In this document: one piece after another, positions 27,346-35,613 of the stretch
How the letters are laid out: each line of letters begins with the position of its first letter
Position numbering within the stretch: position 1 is the first letter of the stretch
Source of the DNA: Asticcacaulis excentricus CB 48
GTDB taxonomy: Bacteria > Pseudomonadota > Alphaproteobacteria > Caulobacterales > Caulobacteraceae
Reading direction: 5' to 3'
DNA length: 64,000 nt
Assembly: GCF_000175215.2 (NCBI RefSeq)
Contig: NC_014816.1
Location: 124,001-188,000, forward strand
The notes under the pieces: generated by a model
Databases searched by the model: none
Seen by the model: the letters and a program-made list of their open reading frames with translations, nothing else
What the model was told of the DNA's origin: nothing
Position numbers and translations under genes: made by a program

Positions 27346-28686
27346 TTACTTTCCAATGCAAAAGCTGGAGAAGATATGATCCAGCACTTGCTCGACATCT
27401 GTGCGGCCAAATAAAGCGTCAAAGGCTGACAGCGCCTGGCGGATATCTTCAGCCATCAATTCAGGTGTCGCGAACCCGATACCCAGGGCTCGATCCAGAG
27501 CCGCATCCACCTCGCGCAAACGCTCGCTATGCCGTTCCCGCGTGGCTGCTGGGAAGGTGCTAAGAGACAAGGCCGCTTCAAGATCAACCTCAAGGGCGCG
27601 TCGAACGGCGTCAATGCCCTCACCCTTGGTCAGGCTCGTCTCAAAAAGACGGACCTTTTTGTCCTCATACTGAGAACGAAGCGCTGCCAGGGCTTGGGAA
27701 GATACCTGATCTGACTTATTGAGAATTAGATAGTCGCCAGACTGCATCGCGGATAGGTCTTCCGGAGCATCCGACGCATCCAGGACCCACAAGCGTAAAT
27801 CCGCCGATTGCCCCCGCGCTTTCGCTCGGCGGATACCTTCGGATTCCACCACATCCTCAGTTTCGCGCAGACCCGCCGTGTCATAGATCAATGCCGCATA
27901 AGGTCCGATGCGAATGGGAGATTCGATCACATCCCGCGTTGTTCCAGCAATAGGAGTGACGATGGCCGCATCGGTTTGCAGAAGCGCGTTAAACAGGCTC
28001 GACTTACCCGCATTGGGTTTGCCCATAATGGCGATGCGATAGCCCTCGCGGATTTGCTGGCCACGCCGCGCGTCCGATATCGCCGCGCCGACTTCCGTTT
28101 TCAGCGTAATGATATCCGCAACAATGCGTTCACTGAGGTGCTCCGGAATATCCTCATCCGGGAAATCGACGATGGCTTCGATGTGCGCCAGAATACGGAT
28201 CAGTGCGTCACGCCATTGGGCATAGCGATCGCGAAACCCGCCTTCAAGCTGCATAAGCGCTTGGCGCCGCTGCGCCTCGGACTCGGCCTCTACCAGGTCG
28301 GAAATGGCCTCAGCCTGGGTCAGGTCAAGCTTGCCATTTTCAAAGGCTCTGCGTGAAAACTCCCCCGGCTCCGCGTGACGAAGTCCTAGAGCGCGAAACA
28401 CGCCGTAGAGCCGCTCCAGCACGGCGCGTGAGCCATGGATATGGAACTCAGCGCAGTCTTCGCCGGTAAAACTGCTCGGCCCCTTGAACCACAAGACCAG
28501 AGCCTGATCTATCAGCTCGCCGTCATAGCGCAGATGACCGAGTGTCGCGTAGCGCGGACGCGGCAAACGCCCCAGTAAAGCCTCAACCACCTGCGCAGCC
28601 TGAGGCCCACTGATGCGGATAACCGAGACCCCTGCCCGGCCTTGCGCCGAGGCCAAAGCAAAAATCGTCTGTTTCACGTGAAACAC
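27346..28686 (-). CDS. mnmE: tRNA modification GTPase MnmE (TrmE)
   Basis: 446 residues. N-terminal formyl-THF-binding domain, helical domain, inserted GTPase with P-loop GKPNAGKSS, IAGTTRD and NKSD, and the C-terminal C-x-G-K (FCIGK). Partner of MnmG. The first codons MFHVKQ coincide with parS site 3, a coding-for-binding-site arrangement also seen in rsmG. Confidence 0.97.
   Translation of the reverse strand: MFHVKQTIFALASAQGRAGVSVIRISGPQAAQVVEALLGRLPRPRYATLGHLRYDGELIDQALVLWFKGPSSFTGEDCAEFHIHGSRAVLERLYGVFRALGLRHAEPGEFSRRAFENGKLDLTQAEAISDLVEAESEAQRRQALMQLEGGFRDRYAQWRDALIRILAHIEAIVDFPDEDIPEHLSERIVADIITLKTEVGAAISDARRGQQIREGYRIAIMGKPNAGKSSLFNALLQTDAAIVTPIAGTTRDVIESPIRIGPYAALIYDTAGLRETEDVVESEGIRRAKARGQSADLRLWVLDASDAPEDLSAMQSGDYLILNKSDQVSSQALAALRSQYEDKKVRLFETSLTKGEGIDAVRRALEVDLEAALSLSTFPAATRERHSERLREVDAALDRALGIGFATPELMAEDIRQALSAFDALFGRTDVEQVLDHIFSSFCIGK
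28670..28685. other. parS site 3 (at the mnmE start)
   Basis: Perfect 16-bp TGTTTCACGTGAAACA covering codons 1-6 of mnmE on the minus strand. Confidence 0.95.
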
Positions 28687-28692
28687 GAGAGC

Positions 28693-28947
28693 CTACTTAC
28701 CGCCCTTAAAGCCGCCCATGCTCGCTGTGGCAGCTGACTGCATCATTTTGAGGAAATGATCCTGCGCCTGCACGCCGAAGCTCGACCAGGTCTTGATGAT
28801 CTCCTCGGGTTGCATCGACTGGATGTTCTGCTCAACACGGGCCTTCATCTGCTCGACCATATAGTCGTTCAACGTCTCGACATTGGGCAGGCCCAAAAAC
28901 GCGCGAGCTTCCTGCGGTGTGCATTCGATATCGAAGGTGACTTTCAT
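28693..28947 (-). CDS. DUF6489-like small conserved protein
   Basis: 84 residues from the ATG at 28947 (MKVTFDIECTPQEAR). Acidic N-terminal half (FLGLPNVETLNDYMVEQM), then a helical segment and a Gly-rich tail (SMGGFKGGK). This matches my memory of an alphaproteobacterial family found between rho and mnmE, named DUF6489; function unknown. It ends six bases before mnmE and is probably in the same transcript. Confidence 0.75.
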   Translation of the reverse strand: MKVTFDIECTPQEARAFLGLPNVETLNDYMVEQMKARVEQNIQSMQPEEIIKTWSSFGVQAQDHFLKMMQSAATASMGGFKGGK

Positions 28948-28988
28948 AGCGGGTCTCCGCAAGCTCGCATCAACAAATGAGAGCGGAT

Positions 28989-29015
28989 AAAGAAAGGGCC
29001 GGATTGCTCCGGCCC
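28989..29015 (-). terminator. Rho-independent terminator of rho
   Basis: On the minus strand the stem GGGCCGGA / TCCGGCCC (28996-29015, 4-base loop) is followed by TTTCTTT. It lies about 45 bases after the rho stop. Confidence 0.85.
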
Positions 29016-29058
29016 GGATAGATTAACAATGATCCCGTGTCGCCTGATTTGGCAAGGA

Positions 29059-30426
29059 TCAGGTATTCATGCTTTGGAAGAATTCGCCATTGTTTTTGGT
29101 CTGGCGCAGCTTGTCGATTAGGAACTCGATCGCATCTTGTGCACCCATCGGGTTGAGGATACGGCGCAGCACATAGGTCTTTTGCAGATCCGACTTGTCG
29201 ACCAGCAGGTCTTCCTTACGCGTGCCGGACTTAAGAATGTCCATGGCCGGGAAGACGCGCTTGTCAGCGACCTTACGGTCGAGGACGATTTCTGAGTTGC
29301 CCGTGCCCTTGAACTCTTCGAAAATCACTTCGTCCATACGCGAACCGGTGTCGATCAGCGCGGTGGCAATAATGGTCAGAGAGCCACCCTCTTCGATATT
29401 ACGTGCCGCACCGAAGAAGCGCTTGGGGCGTTGCAGGGCGTTGGCATCGACGCCGCCGGTCAATACCTTACCCGATGACGGCACAACCGTGTTGTAGGCG
29501 CGACCAAGACGCGTGATCGAGTCAAGCAGGATGACCACATCGCGCTTGTGTTCCACCAGACGCTTGGCCTTTTCGATGACCATTTCGGCCACCTGCACGT
29601 GGCGCGTCGCCGGCTCATCAAAGGTAGAGGAAATAACTTCGCCGCGCACGGTGCGCTGCATGTCCGTCACTTCTTCCGGGCGCTCATCGATCAGCAGCAC
29701 CATCAGGTAGCATTCCGGATGGTTGGCCGCGATCGACTTGGCGATGTTTTGCAGCATCACCGTCTTACCGACACGCGGCGGAGCAACAATCAGGCAACGC
29801 TGACCCTTACCCAGAGGGGCGACGATGTCGATGATGCGGCCCGAACGGTCCTTGATCGTCGGGTCTTCGATTTCCATTTTCAGGCGCTCTTCGGGATAGA
29901 GCGGCGTCAGGTTATCGAAATGCACCTTGTGGCGGATAGCCTCAGGGTCTTCAAAATTGATCGTCTTGATCTTTGACAGGGCGAAGTAACGCTCGCCTTC
30001 ACGCGGGCTGCGGATCGGTCCTTCGACCGTGTCGCCGGTGCGCAGCGCGTGGCGACGGATCTGCTGGGGCGATACATAGATGTCGTCAGGACCGGGCAGA
30101 TAGTTGGCTTCAGGTGAACGCAGGAAGCCAAACCCGTCCTGGAGCACTTCGATAACGCCGGAGCCGGTGATTTCGACGCCTTCTTCGGCCAGCGTTTTCA
30201 GAACCGCAAACATCAGGTCCTGCATCCGCATGGAGGCGGCGTTCTCCACGCCGATCTGTTCGGCAAACGCCAGAAGATCCGCCGGCGACTTATCCTTCAG
30301 TTCCTGAAGCGACAGTTTTTCCTGATTGGGGTTTTCCGACTCGTCATCGCCATTGTCGCTGCCGTTTTCGTCTTCGGCGGCGTCTTCCAGCGTGGTGTCG
30401 TATTCGATTTCGTTGTCTTCGGACAT
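29059..30426 (-). CDS. rho: Transcription termination factor Rho
   Basis: 455 residues. An acidic N-terminal extension of about 35 residues (Asp/Glu/Asn-rich) precedes the Rho_N and cold-shock RNA-binding domains ([23 protein letters not shown], in parts); then the hexameric ATPase with Walker A ([10 protein letters not shown]), Walker B (VILLDSITR) and Q- and R-loops. Helicase that ends transcription of untranslated RNA. The extension is longer than in E. coli; similar ones occur in other bacteria. Confidence 0.98.
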   Translation of the reverse strand: MSEDNEIEYDTTLEDAAEDENGSDNGDDESENPNQEKLSLQELKDKSPADLLAFAEQIGVENAASMRMQDLMFAVLKTLAEEGVEITGSGVIEVLQDGFGFLRSPEANYLPGPDDIYVSPQQIRRHALRTGDTVEGPIRSPREGERYFALSKIKTINFEDPEAIRHKVHFDNLTPLYPEERLKMEIEDPTIKDRSGRIIDIVAPLGKGQRCLIVAPPRVGKTVMLQNIAKSIAANHPECYLMVLLIDERPEEVTDMQRTVRGEVISSTFDEPATRHVQVAEMVIEKAKRLVEHKRDVVILLDSITRLGRAYNTVVPSSGKVLTGGVDANALQRPKRFFGAARNIEEGGSLTIIATALIDTGSRMDEVIFEEFKGTGNSEIVLDRKVADKRVFPAMDILKSGTRKEDLLVDKSDLQKTYVLRRILNPMGAQDAIEFLIDKLRQTKNNGEFFQSMNT

Positions 30427-30684
30427 GGGAGGGGTCTCTGATACGGCACGCGGTCACGTGGACTTTATAAACAAAGTCAACGTCTTAGGCTGTGCCTGTC
30501 TGATAAGCCAGCGCGTGAACGCTGTATGGAAACTGGGGAAGGCCTTTAGACCACGAGAACCGTGGGGCCGTGAAATGCGCGACTTAGAAACCGTCCGGCG
30601 CGCGCAATAGTTTGAGCAATACACCCAAACGCCGAAAGGTCAAGGGCGGACCTCTCCCGACCTTCCCGGCCAAGAGAGGTGATT

Positions 30685-31140
30685 TCAGATCGTGAACATT
30701 TCGCTCGTCACGGCAATGACCATGACAATGGCAATCACAGCCGGAATCTCATTGGCGATGCGCCAGAACTTTTCCGAACCAATGTCTTCGCCGCGCTGCA
30801 GTTTCTTGAAACGCACGGCCAGAAAATGGTGATACCCGGTAATCAGCACAATACCGATCATCTTCACCACAAACCAAGGTTCGTAAAAGAACTTCCAGCC
30901 AAAGCGATCGTGCACATTGCTGTAGATGAGCCCCACCCCGAACAGCCAGGCGGCGATCATGGCCGGGTTCATGATAAAGCGCAGCAGCCGCCGCTCCATA
31001 CCACTTAAAACCTCCACGACCTGCGGCTTGTCGCGATTAGCGATATGATTGATGAACAGACGCGGCAGATAGAGCAGCCCCGCCATCCACGCAATTATGG
31101 CCAGTATGTGCAGGCCACGCAGCAGGTCGTAATGGTTCAT
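30685..31140 (-). CDS. hemJ: Protoporphyrinogen IX oxidase HemJ
   Basis: 151 residues from the ATG at 31140, two bases after the hemH stop; an upstream start would overlap hemH. Four to five membrane helices and the family histidine H11 (LRGLHILAIIAWMAGLLYLPRL, in parts), RFIMNPAM and EPWFVVKM. It oxidises protoporphyrinogen IX, the step before ferrochelatase, and completes hemE-hemH-hemJ. Confidence 0.94.
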   Translation of the reverse strand: MNHYDLLRGLHILAIIAWMAGLLYLPRLFINHIANRDKPQVVEVLSGMERRLLRFIMNPAMIAAWLFGVGLIYSNVHDRFGWKFFYEPWFVVKMIGIVLITGYHHFLAVRFKKLQRGEDIGSEKFWRIANEIPAVIAIVMVIAVTSEMFTI

Positions 31141-31142
31141 GC

Positions 31143-32168
31143 TCAAAAGCCCTTTCGTTTGGGGCATTGCCCGTGACAGGCTTCACAGGCGTAATCCGCC
31201 ATAATGGTGGCCTCTGACCCGATGGCCCGCAGCACTTCATCGCCCAGCGCTCGGATAAACAACGGTTCGATACCGACCACCGGCACACGGACATAGTCCT
31301 TCGCCCCGTGCTCGTCGGCCAGATGTTTATACTCCAAATCGAGCTCGACAAGCGTTTCGATATGTTCGGAAACAAAGGCCACCGGCACAACCACGGGCGA
31401 TTTACCGCTTTTGACCGTGTCGATAATCGTCTGATCGGTAGACGGTCCGATCCATTTCAGCGGCCCCACCCGACTCTGATAACAGACGACATGGTCAATT
31501 TGCATCCCCACCTGTTCCATAATGGCGGCGACACTGGCTTCGACCTGCGCCTGATACGGGTCACCTTTTTTGATGATCTTTTCAGGCAGACCATGCGCCG
31601 AAAAGAGCAGACGATAATCCTTGAGGTTTGCCAGGCCCGATAACTTCTGGCGGATCAGATCAGCATAGGATTTGGCGAAGGCCGGATTTTGCGGATAGCA
31701 GCACAGATACTTGACCGGGGCCGTCCCCTTATAGGCTTTTTTGAAGGTCACAAACGACGACAAGGTGGTCGTGGTCGAAAACTGCGGATAGAGCGGCAGG
31801 GCCACCACCTGATCCGGCGCCCACGCCTCAACGGCTTTTACCGTATCTTCGATAAACGGGTGCCAATAGCGCATGCCGATAAAGACCTTGAATTCCAGAT
31901 CCTTTACGGTTTTGGACAGATGGCCGCTTAAGGCGGCCGCCTGGGCCTCGGTTTCTTTGACGATGGGGGACCCGCCACCCATAAGGCGGTAATTGGCCTG
32001 AGCGGAAGTTTCGCGCCGTGACGAAATCAGGCGCGCCACCATCTGCCGTAAAGGGGACGGCAGGCCAATGATGTATTTGTCGCTGAACAGGTTATAGAGA
32101 AACGGTTTGACGTCGGCCTGGGTCAGGGGCCCGCCGAGATTGAACAAAACAACAGCGACTTTTTTCAT
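31143..32168 (-). CDS. hemH: Ferrochelatase HemH
   Basis: 341 residues. Inserts iron into protoporphyrin IX. Motifs: LFNLGGP at the N-terminus, PLYPQFSTTTT, LLFSAHGLPEKII. The C-terminus carries C328, C331 and C335 (CEACHGQC), and C156/C157 lie in YLCCYPQNP; this pattern agrees with the [2Fe-2S] cluster known in Caulobacter-type ferrochelatases. Start overlaps the hemE stop by one base. Confidence 0.96.
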   Translation of the reverse strand: MKKVAVVLFNLGGPLTQADVKPFLYNLFSDKYIIGLPSPLRQMVARLISSRRETSAQANYRLMGGGSPIVKETEAQAAALSGHLSKTVKDLEFKVFIGMRYWHPFIEDTVKAVEAWAPDQVVALPLYPQFSTTTTLSSFVTFKKAYKGTAPVKYLCCYPQNPAFAKSYADLIRQKLSGLANLKDYRLLFSAHGLPEKIIKKGDPYQAQVEASVAAIMEQVGMQIDHVVCYQSRVGPLKWIGPSTDQTIIDTVKSGKSPVVVPVAFVSEHIETLVELDLEYKHLADEHGAKDYVRVPVVGIEPLFIRALGDEVLRAIGSEATIMADYACEACHGQCPKRKGF

Positions 32169-33193
32169 CAGCTTCTTATGAGATGCAAGGTACGCTCGAC
32201 ATGAGCGATAGGGGTGTCGGGGAAGATGCCATGCCCGAGATTAAAAATATACGGCCCCTGCCCCCAGGCGGATTTCATTTTCAGCACCATATCGTCGAGC
32301 GCCGCACCACCTGAGCGCAGGACGACCGGATCGAGCGCGCCCTGTATCGGCCGTTTTTTCTGGATCGCCTGCCCCAGTTTCAAAGGTGTAGCGGTCCCCA
32401 ACGCCATGCCCTGTACGTCGACCTGTTCCACATAGTCCAGACAGCGCGCCTCGGCCCCCCGCGGAAAGCCTATAATTGGAAGCGTGACACCGAGCTCGCG
32501 CACACGCTGCACCAGCCGTTGATGTGGCTCTATAACCAGTTGATCAAATAGAGGATCGGGGAAGCCTTCGGCCCAGCTTTCGAAGATTTTGAGGACCTGC
32601 GCACCGCAATCGGCTTGCATCTTGAGGTACTGCGCCGAAGCCTCGATGACGACGTCCATCACCTGCGCCACCAGTTGCGGCTTCTCATAAACAAAGGCAC
32701 GGATCAGTGAACGGTCATGGGCTTTGCGTCCATTGAGCATGTAGGTCATCACTGTCCAGGGCCCGCCGCAAAACCCCAGAAGCGTTACCTCCCGGGGCAG
32801 TTCCGAACGCAGGATTTTCAGGGTCTCACCGACCGCCTTCAAGGCTTCCCCCGCAGAGCCAGCCAGATCAGCCATCTGCGCGACAAGCGGTAATTCCCCG
32901 AGAACTGGCCCCTCGCCCGCCTCAAAGCGAACATCCTGGCCCAAGGCCATGGGAATGACCAGAATATCGGAAAACAGGATGGCCCCGTCCATGCCATAAC
33001 GGCGTACCGGTTGCAGCGTCGCTTCGGCGGCTTTTTCGGGGTTTAGGCAAAAGCTCAGAAAATCTGGCGTCGTTGCGCGAAGCTCACGGTACTCCGGGAG
33101 ATGGCGACCAGCCTGACGCATGAACCAGACAGGTGGGGTTTTCAGCGTTTGTCCCTGAAGGACCGAGACTATGGATGGCGTGTGCGAGGTCAT
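32168..33193 (-). CDS. hemE: Uroporphyrinogen decarboxylase HemE
   Basis: 341 residues. N-terminal PPVWFMRQAGRHLPEYRELR (in parts), the ILVIPMALGQDVRFE segment and GFCGGPWTVMTYML. Makes coproporphyrinogen III. First gene of the hem group, reading away from the origin; its promoter must lie in the origin region, as for Caulobacter hemE, where origin and promoter share CtrA sites. Confidence 0.97.
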   Translation of the reverse strand: MTSHTPSIVSVLQGQTLKTPPVWFMRQAGRHLPEYRELRATTPDFLSFCLNPEKAAEATLQPVRRYGMDGAILFSDILVIPMALGQDVRFEAGEGPVLGELPLVAQMADLAGSAGEALKAVGETLKILRSELPREVTLLGFCGGPWTVMTYMLNGRKAHDRSLIRAFVYEKPQLVAQVMDVVIEASAQYLKMQADCGAQVLKIFESWAEGFPDPLFDQLVIEPHQRLVQRVRELGVTLPIIGFPRGAEARCLDYVEQVDVQGMALGTATPLKLGQAIQKKRPIQGALDPVVLRSGGAALDDMVLKMKSAWGQGPYIFNLGHGIFPDTPIAHVERTLHLIRS

Positions 33194-33345
33194 GAGTCAA
33201 TCCATAGGCTTGAGACGGTATTCCCTCAATCCCTCTAAAAGATTTTTAGAAAGATAGAAGGGGTAGTTAGGCCGTGGATCCTGCGCAAAAATGTCGCATT
33301 TGGGGAAAGTGAAGGTCGTTTTCCCGGCCTTTGCACAGATCATCG

Positions 33346-33360
33346 TTAATGAATTTTTAA
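33346..33360. promoter_or_regulatory. CtrA box a
   Basis: Exact TTAA-N7-TTAA, immediately followed by the DnaA-type box TTTTTCACA. Confidence 0.75.
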
Positions 33361-33390
33361 TTTTTCACAGCCTGTGGGAATCCGGGATAA

Positions 33391-33426
33391 TTAACCAAAT
33401 CCTAACACTGATTAAGAAAATCCTAA
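33391..33426. promoter_or_regulatory. CtrA boxes b and c (tandem)
   Basis: Two TTAA-N7-CTAA units 21 bases apart (33391-33405, 33412-33426) that share the direct repeat AAATCCTAAC, so bound CtrA dimers would sit on the same helix face. Confidence 0.65.
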
Positions 33427-33452
33427 CGTCTGCCTACCGCGTCCATACACGG

Positions 33453-33467
33453 TTAATTTTTTGTTAA
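33453..33467. promoter_or_regulatory. CtrA box d
   Basis: Exact TTAA-N7-TTAA, two bases before a one-mismatch DnaA box (33469-33477). Confidence 0.75.
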
Positions 33468-33657
33468 GATTTACACACAAAGCCGTCGCAAAAGAGTCAC
33501 CGATGCCCGCGATTGGGGAAAACCGGTGACCGAATCCGCCCGGTTTTTCACCTTTTCCCCGCTTTGGCAGCTTGGCACAACGAAGGTGAAGGTTTATCCC
33601 GATACAGACACAAAACATCCCCCGTTTTTCCCCAGAAAGCGTACACAGATAAATTTC

Positions 33658-34521
33658 ATGACCACATCCGGCGCGAAAATCGGTATCCACTTTCACGTTC
33701 ATCTGGTGTCCGACTCCACCGGTGAAACCCTCAATGCTCTGGCAAAGGCGGCTGCGGCGCGCTTCGAAGGCATTTTCCCCATCGAACACATCTACGTGCT
33801 GATCCGCTCGGACAAGCAGATGGATCGCGCCCTGACCGAAATCGAATCCTATCCGGGCATTGTTCTGCACACGCTCGTCGATGCCGAACTGCGCCAAAAG
33901 CTCGAAACCTTCTGCCGCGAGCGCGACATCCCCACCATCGGCGTACTCGATTCGGCTGTTTTGGCCTATTCGCGCTATCTGGGGGCCGCCGAGTTCTCCA
34001 AAAAGTCTGGCGCGCAGCACAATCTCGACAGCGACTACTTCGACCGCATTGAAGCGCTCAACTACGCCATTGCCCACGATGACGGCGCTCTGGCCGACAA
34101 GCTGCGTCAGGCGGAAATCATCCTGATCGGTGTCTCGCGCACCTCGAAGACGCCCACCTGCATTTATCTGGCTCACCGTGGCTATAAGGCCGCCAATATC
34201 CCACTCGTCCCCGGTCGAGACCTGCCACCGGAACTGGACGAACTGAACGAGCCGCTGATCGTCGGCCTGATCGCCTCACCCGATCGCCTGATTCAGATCC
34301 GCAAGGCCCGTGTTCTGGCCTATACCACCGCCGGCGATGAGCGCCCTAGCGCCTATACCGACGCCGAAGCCGTGCGCGAGGAAATCATTGCCGCCCGTCG
34401 TCTGTTTGAGCGCAAGGGCTGGCCCGTGATCGACGTCACGCGCCGTTCTGTCGAAGAAACCTCGGCTTCGATCATCAGCCTGCTCAATGAAAAACGCACC
34501 GGCCGCCTCGGTGGGATTTAA
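33658..34521 (+). CDS. ppsR: Pyruvate, water dikinase/PPDK regulatory protein (DUF299 kinase/phosphorylase)
   Basis: 287 residues from the ATG at 33658; a longer in-frame extension back to 33526 would run through origin DNA and is not typical of the family. Motifs FHVHLVSDSTGETLN at the start, the P-loop-like IGVSRTSKTPTCIYLA and IGLIASPDRLIQIR. Bifunctional ADP-dependent kinase and phosphorylase of PEP synthase or pyruvate phosphate dikinase. Origin-flanking gene, as in Caulobacter. Confidence 0.94.
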   Translation: MTTSGAKIGIHFHVHLVSDSTGETLNALAKAAAARFEGIFPIEHIYVLIRSDKQMDRALTEIESYPGIVLHTLVDAELRQKLETFCRERDIPTIGVLDSAVLAYSRYLGAAEFSKKSGAQHNLDSDYFDRIEALNYAIAHDDGALADKLRQAEIILIGVSRTSKTPTCIYLAHRGYKAANIPLVPGRDLPPELDELNEPLIVGLIASPDRLIQIRKARVLAYTTAGDERPSAYTDAEAVREEIIAARRLFERKGWPVIDVTRRSVEETSASIISLLNEKRTGRLGGI

Positions 34522-34576
34522 GGTTTAAGACGCAAGCGTCGCAGACCCTTGCATTTCGGAAAAACATCAACCCGAT

Positions 34577-34605
34577 GCCGCAGCGCCTGGGAGGTGCGTT
34601 GCGGC
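34577..34605 (+). repeat. Stem-loop after ppsR
   Basis: GCCGCAGCGC / GCGTTGCGGC, a 10-bp stem with one G-T pair and a 9-base loop, 55 bases after the ppsR stop. No T-run follows, so it may stabilise the 3' end or act with Rho. Confidence 0.45.
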
Positions 34606-34630
34606 AAGTCGCTCATTCAACTGCATATAC

Positions 34631-34828
34631 TCAAGACAGAATTTTGAGAATTTTCCCGTAACCCACAATCTTACAACCCTCTTGGATACGCCACTCTCGA
34701 CCGGGAAAAGGCTCAGGCAATAGTCTTGGCCATAAGAAGAAAATCATTTCAGTCTCAGGAGACTGGCCCAAACGAAGGCTCGTCTTCGGCTTGAGGTTTA
34801 TAATCCCTGCAGCCATTTCTTGGTGCAT
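34631..34828 (-). CDS. Small protein resembling EF-Tu domain III, possibly a fragment
   Basis: 65 residues. The end, PGREWRIQEGCKIVGYGKILKIL, follows the EF-Tu domain III pattern (PG-x-x-F-x-I-REGGRTVGAGVVTKIL), and NLKPKTSLRLG upstream could be the preceding strand. A stop codon lies 11 codons before the ATG, so a full domain III is not present; it is either a free-standing mini-domain or a decayed remnant. Composition is less GC-rich than the flanks. It lies alone in the ppsR-maf gap. Confidence 0.42.
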   Translation of the reverse strand: MHQEMAAGIINLKPKTSLRLGQSPETEMIFFLWPRLLPEPFPGREWRIQEGCKIVGYGKILKILS

Positions 34829-35013
34829 CTCATCTGGCCAGAAATTATGTAGGGGTTTCTAACGGCTACCAGGTGGAACTGGATTTAAGCGGCTTGCCTC
34901 AGATGCAGGGATGAGGCGGGTTTCAGCTCAAGCCGTAAGTTCCTTTGGCTCCATCTATAGCCCTCTCCAATGCCGGACTTGACATTATCGGGTCAAAAGC
35001 AAAAGAAAAGCAC

Positions 35014-35613
35014 ATGACAACCCCTCCCCTGATCCTGGCCTCCGGCTCCAAGATTCGCGCCACCCTGCTCACCAATTGCGGTTTGAGTTTCACGAAAATT
35101 CCCGCCGATATCGATGAAGACGTTATCAAGGACGATTGCCTGTTTCGCGGCTTTACACCGAAAGCGGTCGCTCTGAAATTGGCGCAGGAAAAAGCCCTGC
35201 ATGTGTCGCGCGCGCAGGCCGGTCTGGTTATTGGGGCAGACTCGGTGCTGCAACTCGACAAAGACCTCATTTCCAAGCAGAAAACATTGGCCGACGCAGC
35301 CGACCTATTGCGTCGGTTTTCGGGTAAAACCCATTACCTGCACTCTGCCGTCGCGGTGGCGCAAAACGGTCAGCTTCTGTGGTCGCACGCCGATACGGCC
35401 GACTTGACCGTGCGCCGCCTTAGCGAGGATTTTATCGCCCACTATATAAAGACGGCGGGTGAGGAAATCCTGTCCAGCGTCGGCTGCTACATGCTCGAAG
35501 CGCATGGCGTCCATTTGTTTGACTCGATCAAGGGCGACTACTTCACCGTTCTGGGCCTGCCCTTGCTGCCCCTACTGGCGCAACTCAGACATTACGAGAT
35601 TATACCGGCATGA
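35014..35613 (+). CDS. maf: Maf-family nucleotide pyrophosphatase
   Basis: 199 residues from the ATG at 35014. LILASGSKIRATLL at the N-terminus, GADSVLQLD with the conserved acidic residue, and the family C-terminal DSIKGDYFTVLGLPLLPLL. Hydrolyses modified or canonical nucleoside triphosphates and can delay division. It overlaps aroE by four bases, starting the maf-aroE-coaE-dnaQ run. Confidence 0.9.
   Translation: MTTPPLILASGSKIRATLLTNCGLSFTKIPADIDEDVIKDDCLFRGFTPKAVALKLAQEKALHVSRAQAGLVIGADSVLQLDKDLISKQKTLADAADLLRRFSGKTHYLHSAVAVAQNGQLLWSHADTADLTVRRLSEDFIAHYIKTAGEEILSSVGCYMLEAHGVHLFDSIKGDYFTVLGLPLLPLLAQLRHYEIIPA

Larger units (their letters stand above)
33194..33657. other. Chromosome replication origin, Cori-like
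   Basis: The gap between hemE and the DUF299 gene is the position of the Caulobacter origin. It holds four CtrA-type boxes: TTAA-N7-TTAA at 33346-33360 and 33453-33467 (exact) and TTAA-N7-CTAA at 33391-33405 and 33412-33426. There is a DnaA-type box matching TTWTNCACA at 33361-33369 (TTTTTCACA) and one-mismatch boxes at 33329-33337 (CTTTGCACA) and 33469-33477 (ATTTACACA). AT-rich tracts lie at about 33340-33370 and 33450-33480. GANTC methylation sites for CcrM lie at 33194, 33378, 33494 and 33532. Genes on both sides read outward. The hemE promoter must also lie here. Confidence 0.88.

Noticed and set aside
33526..33657. N-terminal extension of ppsR (44 codons) from GTG 33526
   Set aside because: Lies in origin DNA, unlike family N-termini; ATG 33658 begins the conserved region.
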